Positions 15,029 through 24,531 of a DNA stretch of 64,000 bases are shown here, in pieces. The first letter of the stretch is position 1. Every line of letters starts with the position of its first letter. The stretch comes from Bradyrhizobium sp. CCGUVB4N (lineage in GTDB: Bacteria > Pseudomonadota > Alphaproteobacteria > Rhizobiales > Xanthobacteraceae). The DNA is taken from assembly GCF_024199945.1 (NCBI RefSeq), contig NZ_JANADP010000001.1, forward strand, positions 6,076,001-6,140,000. The letters run 5' to 3'. Under the pieces are notes generated by a model, which was given only the letters and a program-made list of their open reading frames with translations, was not told where the DNA came from and ran no database searches. Made by a program: the position numbers and the translations under genes.

Positions 15029-16864
15029 ATGTCCGAAACCGGCGCCATCAAGCGAGCCCTCGACCCCGTACAACGGCTTGCGAAGGCCAACGGCCATCCG
15101 ATCCCTGAGGATGGGAAGAAATCTAACGATTTTGTTGTTCCTCCCCCTGGTGAGGCGCCCGGCTCCGCGTTCCCCGACGATGCATCTTCGCACGACGAGT
15201 CTTTGCAGGCCGGGTTCTCCGCTGATGACGCGCGTGCGGAGACGACAGCGCCGGAACTCCCGCCGTCTCGCGATGACGTGCCGCGCGCGACCGAAATCGA
15301 GCTCAAGCTGCTCGTGGCTTCCGACCGCCTGGCGGGGTTCAACGCTGCGCCCATCATCGCGACGAATGCGCGCAACAAGGGCACGCGCAAGCACCTGAAG
15401 GCGATCTATTACGACACGGCCAAGCATGCGCTCCAGCGTAGCGGATTGAGCTTTCGAGTCCGTCAGAGTGGCGCGCGTTTCACGCAGACAGTGAAAGCCG
15501 AATTGGCCAACGATCCGTTGCGGCGCGGCGAGTGGGAGGCAAGCGTGCCTTCCATTGCGCCCGACATCGCGCTGGCGCTTCCCTTTATTCCGGAGAAGCT
15601 GCGCGCCGATCTCGAACGTCATCCGCTCGAAGCGGTCTTCACGACCGACATTCGTCGACATCAGCGCATGGTGGACCTGCCGTCCGGCACAGTCGAGATC
15701 GCCTTCGACCAGGGCCAATTGATATCCGGTGATCGCTCGCTGCCGGTCAGCGAGATCGAACTGGAGCTCAAGAGCGGTAGCCCGTCCGCAATCTGGGAAT
15801 TGGCTTTGCGGCTTGCCGAGCATGGTCCGGTGAAGCCTTCGATCCGGACCAAATCGGCGCGCGGCTTCGATCTCGCGGCCGATGTGCCGCCGCGGGCACC
15901 GAAGCCGCCAAAGCTTCGTCTCGATCCGTCCATATCGCTCGATGAGGCCTTTTCCGAGATCCTGCGATCCTGTCTTTTGCATTTGCTGCAGTCGTTGCCG
16001 GCTGCCGAGGACGGGCGCGATCCCGAAGGGATGCATCAGCTTCGCGTCGCGTTGCGACGCCTGCGATCCGCGCTCGATCTGATGCGATCAGTGGTGTCGC
16101 TGAACAAGCTCGACCTGATGCGCGCCGAGGCGAAGTGGCTCGCGGCAAGTCTCTCCGGCGCACGTGACTGGGACGTGTTTCGACAGGAGACGTTGCGGAC
16201 CGTCGCGGATGGCTGTCCGTCTGTCGCCGGCTTCGACACGCTGGGCGCACTCGCCGACGAACGTCGCGCGACCTGCTACGAGGAGGCCCGCCTCGCCCTC
16301 GCCGACCGGCGCTGCCAGTATTTCGTGATCGGGCTCGGCGCCTGGATCGAAGCGCGCGGCTGGCGCAGCGAGGTCGCTCCCGAAGGTCTGGCGCAACTCG
16401 CAGAGCCCGCGATCAATTTTGCACGCAACATCCTCGCTGCTCAGCATGCAAAGGTGCTGAAGCGCGGCCGTCGCTTCAAATCGCTGCCGACCGAGCAGCG
16501 GCACCGCGTCCGTCTCGCCGCGAAGAAGCTGCGCTATGTCGCCGACTTCCTGCTCCCGCTCTGCGAGCACCGCAAATCGGCGCGGCGCTTCTCGCGCAGG
16601 CTCGCCGACCTCCAGCAGGAGCTCGGTGTCTACAACGACATGGCGACGACGACGTCACTGCTTGCGGATGTCGGCGCGGGCTCGACCGGCAGCGGCGTGG
16701 CCGCCGCGGCAATCGCCGGCTGGCAGGCCCATGCCATGGTCGGCATCGAAGCGCGCCTCTTGAAAGCCTGGTCGGAATTCACCGGGGGCAAGGTGCCTTG
16801 GTCGGTGGATGCGCAGGAGCAGCCGGCAAAACTGGTGCAGACCAACGCGGGATGGTTGCGCTAG
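15029..16864 (+). CDS. CYTH and CHAD domain protein
   Basis: A 611-residue protein with three parts. Residues 1-85 are low-complexity and probably disordered (acidic, Pro/Ser/Ala-rich). Residues 86-285 are a CYTH triphosphate-tunnel domain with the hallmark ExExK as E89, E91, K93 (TEIELKLLV). From about 310 to 590 is a CHAD helical domain with conserved His/Arg (EGMHQLRVALRRLRSALD, RHRVRLAAKKLRYVADF). CYTH-CHAD proteins hydrolyse triphosphates and bind inorganic polyphosphate. The long N-terminal extension is unusual for the family. The 3' end is followed by tandem copies of itself. Confidence 0.92.
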   Translation: MSETGAIKRALDPVQRLAKANGHPIPEDGKKSNDFVVPPPGEAPGSAFPDDASSHDESLQAGFSADDARAETTAPELPPSRDDVPRATEIELKLLVASDRLAGFNAAPIIATNARNKGTRKHLKAIYYDTAKHALQRSGLSFRVRQSGARFTQTVKAELANDPLRRGEWEASVPSIAPDIALALPFIPEKLRADLERHPLEAVFTTDIRRHQRMVDLPSGTVEIAFDQGQLISGDRSLPVSEIELELKSGSPSAIWELALRLAEHGPVKPSIRTKSARGFDLAADVPPRAPKPPKLRLDPSISLDEAFSEILRSCLLHLLQSLPAAEDGRDPEGMHQLRVALRRLRSALDLMRSVVSLNKLDLMRAEAKWLAASLSGARDWDVFRQETLRTVADGCPSVAGFDTLGALADERRATCYEEARLALADRRCQYFVIGLGAWIEARGWRSEVAPEGLAQLAEPAINFARNILAAQHAKVLKRGRRFKSLPTEQRHRVRLAAKKLRYVADFLLPLCEHRKSARRFSRRLADLQQELGVYNDMATTTSLLADVGAGSTGSGVAAAAIAGWQAHAMVGIEARLLKAWSEFTGGKVPWSVDAQEQPAKLVQTNAGWLR

Positions 16865-16926
16865 TCCTGGATGGCTGCGCTAGCCTTGGATCGCTGCGCT
16901 AGGCTTGGAATCGCTGCGCTAGCCTT
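16850..16926 (+). repeat. Four tandem 19-20 bp repeats including the stop codon of the CYTH-CHAD gene
   Basis: The last codons of the gene (ggatggttgcgctag) plus tcct form unit 1 (16850-16868). Units at 16869-16887, 16888-16906 and 16907-16926 repeat it with few changes (GGAT-GCTGCGCTAGCCTT pattern). Each unit again contains a TAG. This is a short tandem expansion of the gene's 3' end into the intergenic DNA. Confidence 0.85.
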
Positions 16927-16940
16927 GGATCAATCCTTGA

Positions 16941-17330
16941 TCAGCCTTTGGCGTCGCAGGCCCAGGCGCGGATCACGCATTCCTTGCCGCCATATTTGTA
17001 GCATTCGCGCGTGGCCGCATTGAGCGTGGCCGAGATCTTCGGCTTCACGGCATAGCCATAGGCGCCGCAGGGATTGGCCATGTCGACCGACATCGCCGCG
17101 CAGGCGCGCTTCATCGTCACGGTCGTGCAGTCGCCCTTGCACTGCTTTTGTGCCGCGACACGCGCTTCGTGCTCGGCACCAAAATCATAGGCCTGGCCAT
17201 AGGCGCCGCACTTGCCGACGGCAAATGCGCCGGCCGCATGGGCTTCGGTAATATGACGGGCGCCGGCGACACAAACCGACAGCGCAAAGAAAAACATCGC
17301 GCAGCGGCGCGCGACGACGTTCGAAATCAT
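16941..17330 (-). CDS. DUF4189-type secreted cysteine-rich protein
   Basis: A 129-residue protein with an N-terminal signal peptide (hydrophobic about 10-25, cleavage near AHA at 31-33). The mature part has two repeats of a GAYGYA-like module: GKCGAYGQAYDF...AAQKQC and NPCGAYGYAVKP...ATRECYKYGGKEC. This is the DUF4189 pattern. Eight mature cysteines suggest disulfides, so it acts in the periplasm or outside. Function unknown. Confidence 0.75.
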   Translation of the reverse strand: MISNVVARRCAMFFFALSVCVAGARHITEAHAAGAFAVGKCGAYGQAYDFGAEHEARVAAQKQCKGDCTTVTMKRACAAMSVDMANPCGAYGYAVKPKISATLNAATRECYKYGGKECVIRAWACDAKG

Positions 17331-17450
17331 GGAAACCCCTCACCCCCAAGGCAGGTGGAGAGGACTCTAAGCGGGGGACCGTTTCCAGATGGTGAACGAG
17401 GGGTTGAAATTGGTGATCTGGAATGTGTCGCTGCGGAAACCGCGCCGTAG

Positions 17451-17564
17451 GGTGGGCAAAGCGACTTGTCCGCCGTGGCTCGAAGAGCGAAGGCGGAAGC
17501 GTGCCCACGATCAACTCACTGCATGGCGAGATCGTGGGCACGGCGCTGCGCGCCTTTGCCCACC
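17451..17564. repeat. Nested inverted repeat of the GTGGGCAAAG type
   Basis: GGTGGGCAAAG (17451-17461) pairs with CTTTGCCCACC (17554-17564), and CGTGCCCACGATC (17500-17512) pairs with GATCGTGGGCACG (17530-17542). The element ends 8 bases from the stop of the molybdopterin/MobA gene and could stop its transcript. It resembles intergenic repeats dispersed in Bradyrhizobium. The rest of 17331-17571 shows no gene. Confidence 0.75.
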
Positions 17565-17571
17565 GGCACCG

Positions 17572-19176
17572 TCAACTGCGTCTTGCGGCTTCCAAGGCCT
17601 GCGGTGTGTCGATGTCGAGAAAAGCGCCCTCACCGTCGACTGGCACTTCGGCGACCGCTTCGGTGTGCCTGGCGATCAGGTGCCGCGCACCGACGTCGCC
17701 ATCGAGCGTCATCAACTCCTTGAAGAAGCGGCGCGACCACAGCACGGGATTGCCGCGGCGGCCGTCGGCTACCGGCACAACGATGAGATTGCCGCGGTCC
17801 GGCGCAAACCCGTCGATGAGACGGTCGATCAGGCCGGCGTCGATCAGCGGCATGTCGCCCAGGCAAACCACGGCGCCGTCGCTCGTTTCGGACACGGCCG
17901 CGATGCCGGCCTTGACCGAGCTCGCGATGCCGCCGGCGAAATCCGGATTCTTGACGAAACGCACCTTCAGGCCCTTCAGTGCCTGCTCGACCAGCTCGGT
18001 CTGATGGCCGGTGACGACGATCACCTCGGACGCTTTCGACGCCAGCGCCTGCTCGGTCGCGATCCTCACCAGCTTCTTGCCGTCGAGCTCGGCCAAGAGC
18101 TTGTTCGGCCCACCCATGCGGGTGGAGCGCCCGGCTGCGAGCACGATGGCGGCGACCTGGCTGTTACCCTCGATCTCCGGCTTGGCGCGTGGCTGCGGCC
18201 GCGTCACGATCTCCATCAGGAGGCCGCCGACGCCCATGCCCATCAGCTCGGAGCGCGTCACCTTGATGCCGGCCAGAAGCCGCATCAGCACCCAGTCGAA
18301 ACCGTTCTCGACCGGCGAACGTGCACAGCCCGGCGCGCCCAGCACCGGCACGCTGCCGGCACGCGCGATCAGCAGCAGATTGCCAGGATCGACCGGCATG
18401 CCGAAATGCTCGATCTCGCCGCCGATCTCGGTGACCGCGGCCGGGATCACATCGCGGCGGTCGGCAATCGCCGATGCGCCGAACACGATCACGAGCTCAG
18501 CGCCAAGCGCCAGCAATTCCTTGATCGCCGCCGACAGCGCGCGCTCGTCATGCTGCACGCGACGCTCGGCAATGATGCTGGCGCCCGCCGGCGCGAGGCG
18601 CTCGGCGGTGACGCGCAGCGTCTTGTCGACCACTTTGGAGGACAGACCCGGTAGCAGCGTCGAGACCACGCCGACGCGCTTGACGACGTAGGGCGCGATT
18701 TTCAGCACGTCGTGGCCTGCGGCCTTCACCGCGGCGTCGCGCAGATTTCCTTCAACGCCGAACGGAATGATCTTGACGGTGCCGACCATCTCGCCTTCGA
18801 CCACCGGCTTGTAGGCGGCGAGCGTGGCGAAGGTGATGGCCTCGTCGATGTTGTTGATGCGGTCGACCGCGGCGCGGTCGATCACCAGCAGGCCGGGACG
18901 CGCGGCAAACAGGTTGGCGCGGCCGGTAAAGGCGCGCTCGACGTGAATCCCCTCGCCGCCGATCGCAAGCGCGATGCTGGCGGCCGCGACGTCTTCAGAG
19001 ACGTCGCCCTCCTCCATCCGCACCACGACGACATCCTTGATGCCGGCGCGCGTCAGCGCCTCGACCTCGGCAGGCCCGATGGTCGTGCCTTTCTTCAGCA
19101 CCAGCGGACCCTGACGCAGGGTGTGGACGGTCACCCCGCCGATCGCATCCTTGGGGCTCGCCGGGCCGAACTTCAT
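17572..19176 (-). CDS. Molybdopterin-binding / MobA-like cytidylyltransferase fusion (cox cluster)
   Basis: A 534-residue fusion. The N-terminal about 335 residues resemble the molybdopterin-binding (MoCF/CinA-like) fold, with LVIVFGASAIADRRDVIPAAV and PGNLLLIARAGSVPVLGAPGC. The C-terminal about 190 are a MobA/MocA nucleotidyltransferase with VAAIVLAAGRSTRMGGPNKL and VVCLGDMPLI. It should attach CMP to molybdopterin, making the cytosine dinucleotide cofactor used by xanthine-oxidase family enzymes. It is the last gene of the cox cluster and overlaps the preceding XdhC gene by 4 bases. Confidence 0.88.
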   Translation of the reverse strand: MKFGPASPKDAIGGVTVHTLRQGPLVLKKGTTIGPAEVEALTRAGIKDVVVVRMEEGDVSEDVAAASIALAIGGEGIHVERAFTGRANLFAARPGLLVIDRAAVDRINNIDEAITFATLAAYKPVVEGEMVGTVKIIPFGVEGNLRDAAVKAAGHDVLKIAPYVVKRVGVVSTLLPGLSSKVVDKTLRVTAERLAPAGASIIAERRVQHDERALSAAIKELLALGAELVIVFGASAIADRRDVIPAAVTEIGGEIEHFGMPVDPGNLLLIARAGSVPVLGAPGCARSPVENGFDWVLMRLLAGIKVTRSELMGMGVGGLLMEIVTRPQPRAKPEIEGNSQVAAIVLAAGRSTRMGGPNKLLAELDGKKLVRIATEQALASKASEVIVVTGHQTELVEQALKGLKVRFVKNPDFAGGIASSVKAGIAAVSETSDGAVVCLGDMPLIDAGLIDRLIDGFAPDRGNLIVVPVADGRRGNPVLWSRRFFKELMTLDGDVGARHLIARHTEAVAEVPVDGEGAFLDIDTPQALEAARRS

Positions 19177-19874
19177 GCCGCTTCTTCTTTTTCTTTTGGT
19201 GGTAGCCGCAGCACCGCCGTGATCTCGGCCATGATCGACACCGCGATCTCGGACGGCGAGACCGCGCCGATTGCAAGCCCGATCGGCGCGTGGATGCGCG
19301 CGATGTCGGTGTCCTTGGCGCCCTGCGCCCGCAGCCGGTCGCCGCGCTTGGCGTGCGTCTTCCGCGAGCCGAGCGCGCCGATATAGAAGCAGTTACGCTC
19401 GAAGGCATGCAGCAGCGCGGGATCGTCGATCTTCGGATCGTGCGTCACCGCAACGAAGGCGGTGTAGGCATCGACATTGAGCGGCGGCAGCGCCGTGTCC
19501 GGCCACTCCGCGACCAGCGGAATATCGGGGAAGCGTTCGGGGCTCGCAAATGCCGTGCGCGGATCAACGACGGTGACGTCGTAGCCGAGCGAGCGCGCCA
19601 GCGGCGCCAGGGCCTGGCTGATATGGACTGCGCCGATGATGACGAGCTTTGCGGTCGGCGCGTAGACGTTGAAGAACAGCTTCTTGCCGCCGGCCTCGAC
19701 ATTGGCGCTCTTGCCCATGCGAAGCTGCTTGTCGAGCTCGGCGCGCAGCGGATCCCTGGCGAATTCCGCCGCCTTCACCAGGCGCTGCTCGCCGCTCTCG
19801 GTATCGGTCACCAGAATCACGGGCCGGCGCGCGGCGCGCTCGGCGTTGAGTTCGTGCAAAATCGCGAGCTTCAC
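19173..19874 (-). CDS. XdhC/CoxI family protein with Rossmann domain
   Basis: A 233-residue protein that starts with a GTG at 19874. The C-terminal Rossmann-like XdhC_C domain shows LVIIGAVHISQALAPLARSLGYDVTVVDPR and FYIGALGSRKTHAKR. XdhC proteins bind and protect the molybdenum cofactor, add the sulfido ligand with a sulfurase partner, and deliver it to the enzyme. The XdhC_CoxI N-terminal part is encoded separately by the gene just upstream (19877-20200), a split that is common in cox clusters. Confidence 0.88.
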   Translation of the reverse strand: MKLAILHELNAERAARRPVILVTDTESGEQRLVKAAEFARDPLRAELDKQLRMGKSANVEAGGKKLFFNVYAPTAKLVIIGAVHISQALAPLARSLGYDVTVVDPRTAFASPERFPDIPLVAEWPDTALPPLNVDAYTAFVAVTHDPKIDDPALLHAFERNCFYIGALGSRKTHAKRGDRLRAQGAKDTDIARIHAPIGLAIGAVSPSEIAVSIMAEITAVLRLPPKEKEEAA

Positions 19875-19876
19875 GG

Positions 19877-20200
19877 CTAGCCGACCTTCTCGACGAAGAC
19901 GCGGATGGTGCCGCCGCAGGACAGACCGACATTCCAGGCGGTCTCGTCAGCGACGCCGAACTCGAGCATCTTGGGCTTGCCGCTCTCGATCACGTCCATG
20001 GCCTCGGTGACCACGGCGCCCTCGACGCAGCCGCCGGAGACCGAACCGAGAAACGTGCCTTCGTCGTTGATGACGAGGCTCGAGCCCGCCGGGCGCGGGG
20101 CCGAGCCCCAGGTCTCGACAACCGTTGCCAGCGCGACGCCACGGCCGGCCTTCTGCCAGTCCTCCGCCGCCTTCAGAATATCCTCGTCGCGATCGAGCAT
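19877..20200 (-). CDS. XdhC/CoxI N-terminal domain protein
   Basis: This 107-residue protein consists only of the XdhC_CoxI N-terminal domain: VALATVVETWGSAPRPAGSSLVIND, FLGSVSGGCVEGAVV and the C-terminal GLSCGGTIRVFVE. The conserved Cys in SGGCVEG and in LSCGG are present. It ends 2 bases before the GTG of the Rossmann-domain partner, so both are made together. Role: molybdenum cofactor insertion or sulfuration. Confidence 0.9.
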   Translation of the reverse strand: MLDRDEDILKAAEDWQKAGRGVALATVVETWGSAPRPAGSSLVINDEGTFLGSVSGGCVEGAVVTEAMDVIESGKPKMLEFGVADETAWNVGLSCGGTIRVFVEKVG

Positions 20201-20211
20201 GGCTTTGCCTC

Positions 20212-21414
20212 TCAGGCTGCGGGGCGGATCAGGCTGCGGTGATGCGGCGGCAGCGGCCGGGACAGCGTGGTGATCAGCTCCTGGATAGAGCTCAAATTAT
20301 GCACCGGACGAAATTCGTCAACGTGCGGGAGCATCATTTTGATGCCCTGGGCCTTGGCCTCGAAGCCGCCGAACCGCAGGAGCGGGTTGAGCCAGATCAG
20401 CCGCCGGCAGGAGCGGTGCAGCCGGTCCATCTCGAAGGCGAGCTTGGAATCGGCCTCCCGCTCCAGCCCGTCGGAAATCAAGAGCACGATGGCGCCCTGG
20501 CTCAGCACGCGCCGCGCCCACAATTTGTTGAAGTTGTGCAGCGAGGTCGCAATCCGCGTGCCGCCGGCCCAGTCCTCGACCGCGGCCGAGCAGCTCGCCA
20601 GCGCCTCGTCAGGATCGCGCTGGCGCAACGCGCGTGTCACATTGGTGAGCCGCGTGCCGAACAGGAACACCGAGACGCGTTTTCGCGCGTCCCCGATGGC
20701 ATGGAGGAAATGCAGGAACAGGCGGGTGTACTCGCTCATCGAGCCGGAGATATCGAGCAGCGCCACGATCGGGGCCGGCTTCTCGATCCGCCCCAGACGA
20801 TGGATATCGATGATGTCGCCTCCGGTGCGCAAGGACGCGCGCAGGGTGCGACGCATGTCGAGCCGCAGGCCGCGCGGATCGGGCTGGTGCCGGCGCGTCA
20901 AGAGCTCCGCCTGCGGCAGCCGCATCATCTCGATGGCACGGAGCGCCTCGGCGATCTCGGCCGCGCTCATCTGCGCAAAATCCTTCTTCTGAAGGATTTC
21001 CTTGTCGGAGACCGACAGGCGCAGATCCTGCTCCTGGTGCTGCGGCGTCTCCGTCATCCGCGGCTGCGACATCGCTTCCTGGACGCGACGCGAGGCGGCC
21101 GGCGGCTTCTTCTTGGCGCCATCCGGCAACGGCACCGAATCCAGCATGTGCTTCCACTCTTCCGAGGCGCGGAAGAACAGGTTGAAGGCCTGCTTGAAGA
21201 TCAGCGCATGCTCATGCCGCTTGACGAAGATCGCCTCCAGCGTGGTGAAGACGTCGGCGCGGCTGCCGATGTCGATCACCTGCAGCGCATTCATGGCATC
21301 GATCACCGCGCCCGGACCAACCGGCATGCCGGTCGCACGCAGCGCACGCGCAAAGCCGACGATATTGTCGGCGAACTGCTCGGTCTTTTCAGGCGCGAGG
21401 TGGTTGATGGCCAT
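20212..21414 (-). CDS. coxE: CoxE-like VWA domain protein
   Basis: A 400-residue protein of the CoxE family. The C-terminal VWA domain has the MIDAS motif DISGSMS in IVALLDISGSMSEYTRLF, a threonine in GGTRIATSL, and the Asp of LLISDGLERE. The N-terminal 180 residues are helical. CoxE works with the CoxD AAA+ ATPase to mature the copper-sulfur-molybdenum site in CO dehydrogenases and related enzymes. It lies 11 bases before the next gene and 65 after coxD. Confidence 0.9.
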   Translation of the reverse strand: MAINHLAPEKTEQFADNIVGFARALRATGMPVGPGAVIDAMNALQVIDIGSRADVFTTLEAIFVKRHEHALIFKQAFNLFFRASEEWKHMLDSVPLPDGAKKKPPAASRRVQEAMSQPRMTETPQHQEQDLRLSVSDKEILQKKDFAQMSAAEIAEALRAIEMMRLPQAELLTRRHQPDPRGLRLDMRRTLRASLRTGGDIIDIHRLGRIEKPAPIVALLDISGSMSEYTRLFLHFLHAIGDARKRVSVFLFGTRLTNVTRALRQRDPDEALASCSAAVEDWAGGTRIATSLHNFNKLWARRVLSQGAIVLLISDGLEREADSKLAFEMDRLHRSCRRLIWLNPLLRFGGFEAKAQGIKMMLPHVDEFRPVHNLSSIQELITTLSRPLPPHHRSLIRPAA

Positions 21415-21479
21415 GGTTCAGCACTCTCACTCATCCCCGTCGCGACGCGCCGGTTGACGAGTTCAGTCGTGGCGCGAGA

Positions 21480-22388
<909 letters not shown>

Positions 22389-22450
22389 GAAAGAGCCAGT
22401 CTCGCTACGCCCTCACAAGGGCAAGTATTGGGCCAGATCGTGAGGCCCAC

Positions 22451-23257
22451 TCATTCCTTGGCATTGGCGGCATCGAGCGCACGCCGTGTCAGCACGCCGA
22501 TGAGATGCGCGCGGTATTCGGCGCTGCCGTGGATGTCGCTGTTCAGCCCTTCCACCGGCACCTCGATGCCATCGAGCACCTTCGACGAGAACCGCTTCTT
22601 CAGCGCCTCCTCGAATGCCTCGACGCGGAACACGCCGTCCGAGCCGGCACCGGTGACGGCAACCCGCACGTCCGACGGACGCCGCGCCACGAACACGCCG
22701 ACCAAAGCGTAACGCGAGGCCTGGTTGCGGAACTTGATATAGGCGGCCTTCTTCGGCAGCGGGAACATCACCTTGGTGATGATCTCGTCGGCTTCCAGCG
22801 CGGTCGAGAACAGGCCCTGGAAATACTCCTCGGCCTTGAGGCGACGCTTGTTGGTGACGATGGTCGCGCCGAGTGCAAGCACGGCGGCCGGATAATCCGC
22901 GGTCGGATCGTTGTTGGCGAGCGAGCCGCCGATCGTGCCCTTGTGGCGCACGGCGGGATCGCCGATCTGGCTGGCGAGGCTGGCCAGTGCCGGGATCGCC
23001 TCGCCGACGATGGCGGAGGTCGCGACCTCGGCATGCTTGGCGGTGGCGCCGATCACCAGGGAACGGCCCTTCATCTCGATCGTGTTCAGCCCCTCGATGT
23101 GGGAGAGGTCGACCAGATGCGGCGGGCTTGCGAGCCGCTGCTTCATGACCGGAATCAGCGTGTGACCGCCGGCGATCACCTTGGCGTCTTCGTTCTTCAC
23201 CAGGAGGTTGGCAGCCTGCCGCACGGTCCCGGGGCGATGGTATTTGAATTCGTACAT
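22451..23257 (-). CDS. coxM: CoxM-like FAD-binding subunit of a molybdenum hydroxylase
   Basis: A 268-residue FAD subunit of the xanthine oxidase/CO dehydrogenase family. The two FAD motifs are seen: IAGGHTLIPVMKQRL (about 33-47) and GTIGGSLANNDPTADYPAA (about 110-127). The C-terminal CO-dehydrogenase flavoprotein domain follows and the length is normal. It is preceded by the 2Fe-2S subunit with a 30-base gap. A molybdopterin large subunit, normally beside these two, is missing here. Confidence 0.92.
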   Translation of the reverse strand: MYEFKYHRPGTVRQAANLLVKNEDAKVIAGGHTLIPVMKQRLASPPHLVDLSHIEGLNTIEMKGRSLVIGATAKHAEVATSAIVGEAIPALASLASQIGDPAVRHKGTIGGSLANNDPTADYPAAVLALGATIVTNKRRLKAEEYFQGLFSTALEADEIITKVMFPLPKKAAYIKFRNQASRYALVGVFVARRPSDVRVAVTGAGSDGVFRVEAFEEALKKRFSSKVLDGIEVPVEGLNSDIHGSAEYRAHLIGVLTRRALDAANAKE

Positions 23258-23287
23258 GAGGGTGTCCTGATCGCGGAGGGCGCGCGG

Positions 23288-23773
<486 letters not shown>

Positions 23774-23912
23774 AAGCACTCTCTATCAGCGCCCCGACGG
23801 GTCCCGTCGAAGCGGTTCTTTTTTATAATTATTCCAACCCATCATATTGGCCCTTGTCCCCTTGGGCAACATCGCCCGGGACGCAAGCCGCCATGCCAAA
23901 AGGCGGTAGGTT

Positions 23913-24359
23913 TCAGCCTTGTACCGCCTTGGCGAAATTCGCGAAAAACTCGTCGGCCAGCTTCTTGGCGGTGCCGTTGATCAGGCGCTGCCCGAGCTGC
24001 GCCAACTTGCCGCCGATCTGCGCCTCGACCTCGTAGGACAGCAGCGTGCCGCCATCCTTCTCCGCAAGCTTCACCACGGCGCCCCCCTTGGCAAAGCCGG
24101 CCACGCCGCCCTCGCCTTCGCCCGAGATCTTGTAGCCGTTCGGCGGGTCGAGATCGCTCAGCGTCACCTTGCCCTTGAACCGCGCCGAGACCGGGCCGAC
24201 CTTCATTTTTGCGGTCGCGCGAAAGCCGCCGTCATCGGTCTTCTCCAGCTCCTCGCAGCCGGGGATGCAGGCCTTCAGCACCTCGGGATCATTGAGCTTC
24301 TCCCACACGGCCTCGCGCGGCGCCGCAAGCTGGACTTCGCCGTTCATTGTCATGGCCAT
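23913..24359 (-). CDS. coxG: CoxG-like SRPBCC protein
   Basis: A 148-residue carbon monoxide dehydrogenase subunit G-type protein with the START-like SRPBCC fold: APREAVWEKLNDPEVLKACIPGCEELEK, YKISGEGEGGVAGFAKG and the C-terminal KKLADEFFANFAKAV. CoxG is thought to help attach the enzyme to the membrane. It heads the minus-strand cox genes, 139 bases ahead of coxS. That gap (23774-23912) has a short inverted repeat (CCGCC/GGCGG) and an AT-rich patch at 23820-23836 that may carry the coxS promoter. Confidence 0.88.
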   Translation of the reverse strand: MAMTMNGEVQLAAPREAVWEKLNDPEVLKACIPGCEELEKTDDGGFRATAKMKVGPVSARFKGKVTLSDLDPPNGYKISGEGEGGVAGFAKGGAVVKLAEKDGGTLLSYEVEAQIGGKLAQLGQRLINGTAKKLADEFFANFAKAVQG

Positions 24360-24453
24360 GGGGGAGCCTCCCGGATCGCATCAGAATAATATTGCTCAAG
24401 TAACGCACGGAGGCCGCAAAGGAAAGGGCAGCCCCCGGTCACGTGCAATGCAT

Positions 24454-24470
24454 ATTCGCACCTGCAAAAT
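24454..24470. promoter_or_regulatory. Small dyad upstream of pcaB
   Basis: ATTCGCACCTGCAAAAT contains the arms TT-c-GCA and TGC-a-AA around CC, 62 bases before the pcaB start. Regulators of pca genes (LysR-type PcaQ or IclR-type PcaR) bind such short dyads, but no regulator gene is next to it, so this is only a candidate site. Confidence 0.25.
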
Positions 24471-24531
24471 GCCTTGTGCGGTCGGTCAGGGATTGGCAGA
24501 GCCGGGGCATGGTGATTAGGTCCGCCGCAAC

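Noticed and set aside
16850..16926. CRISPR-like array
   Set aside because: The repeats are head-to-tail with no spacers and derive from the gene's 3' end; no cas genes are present.
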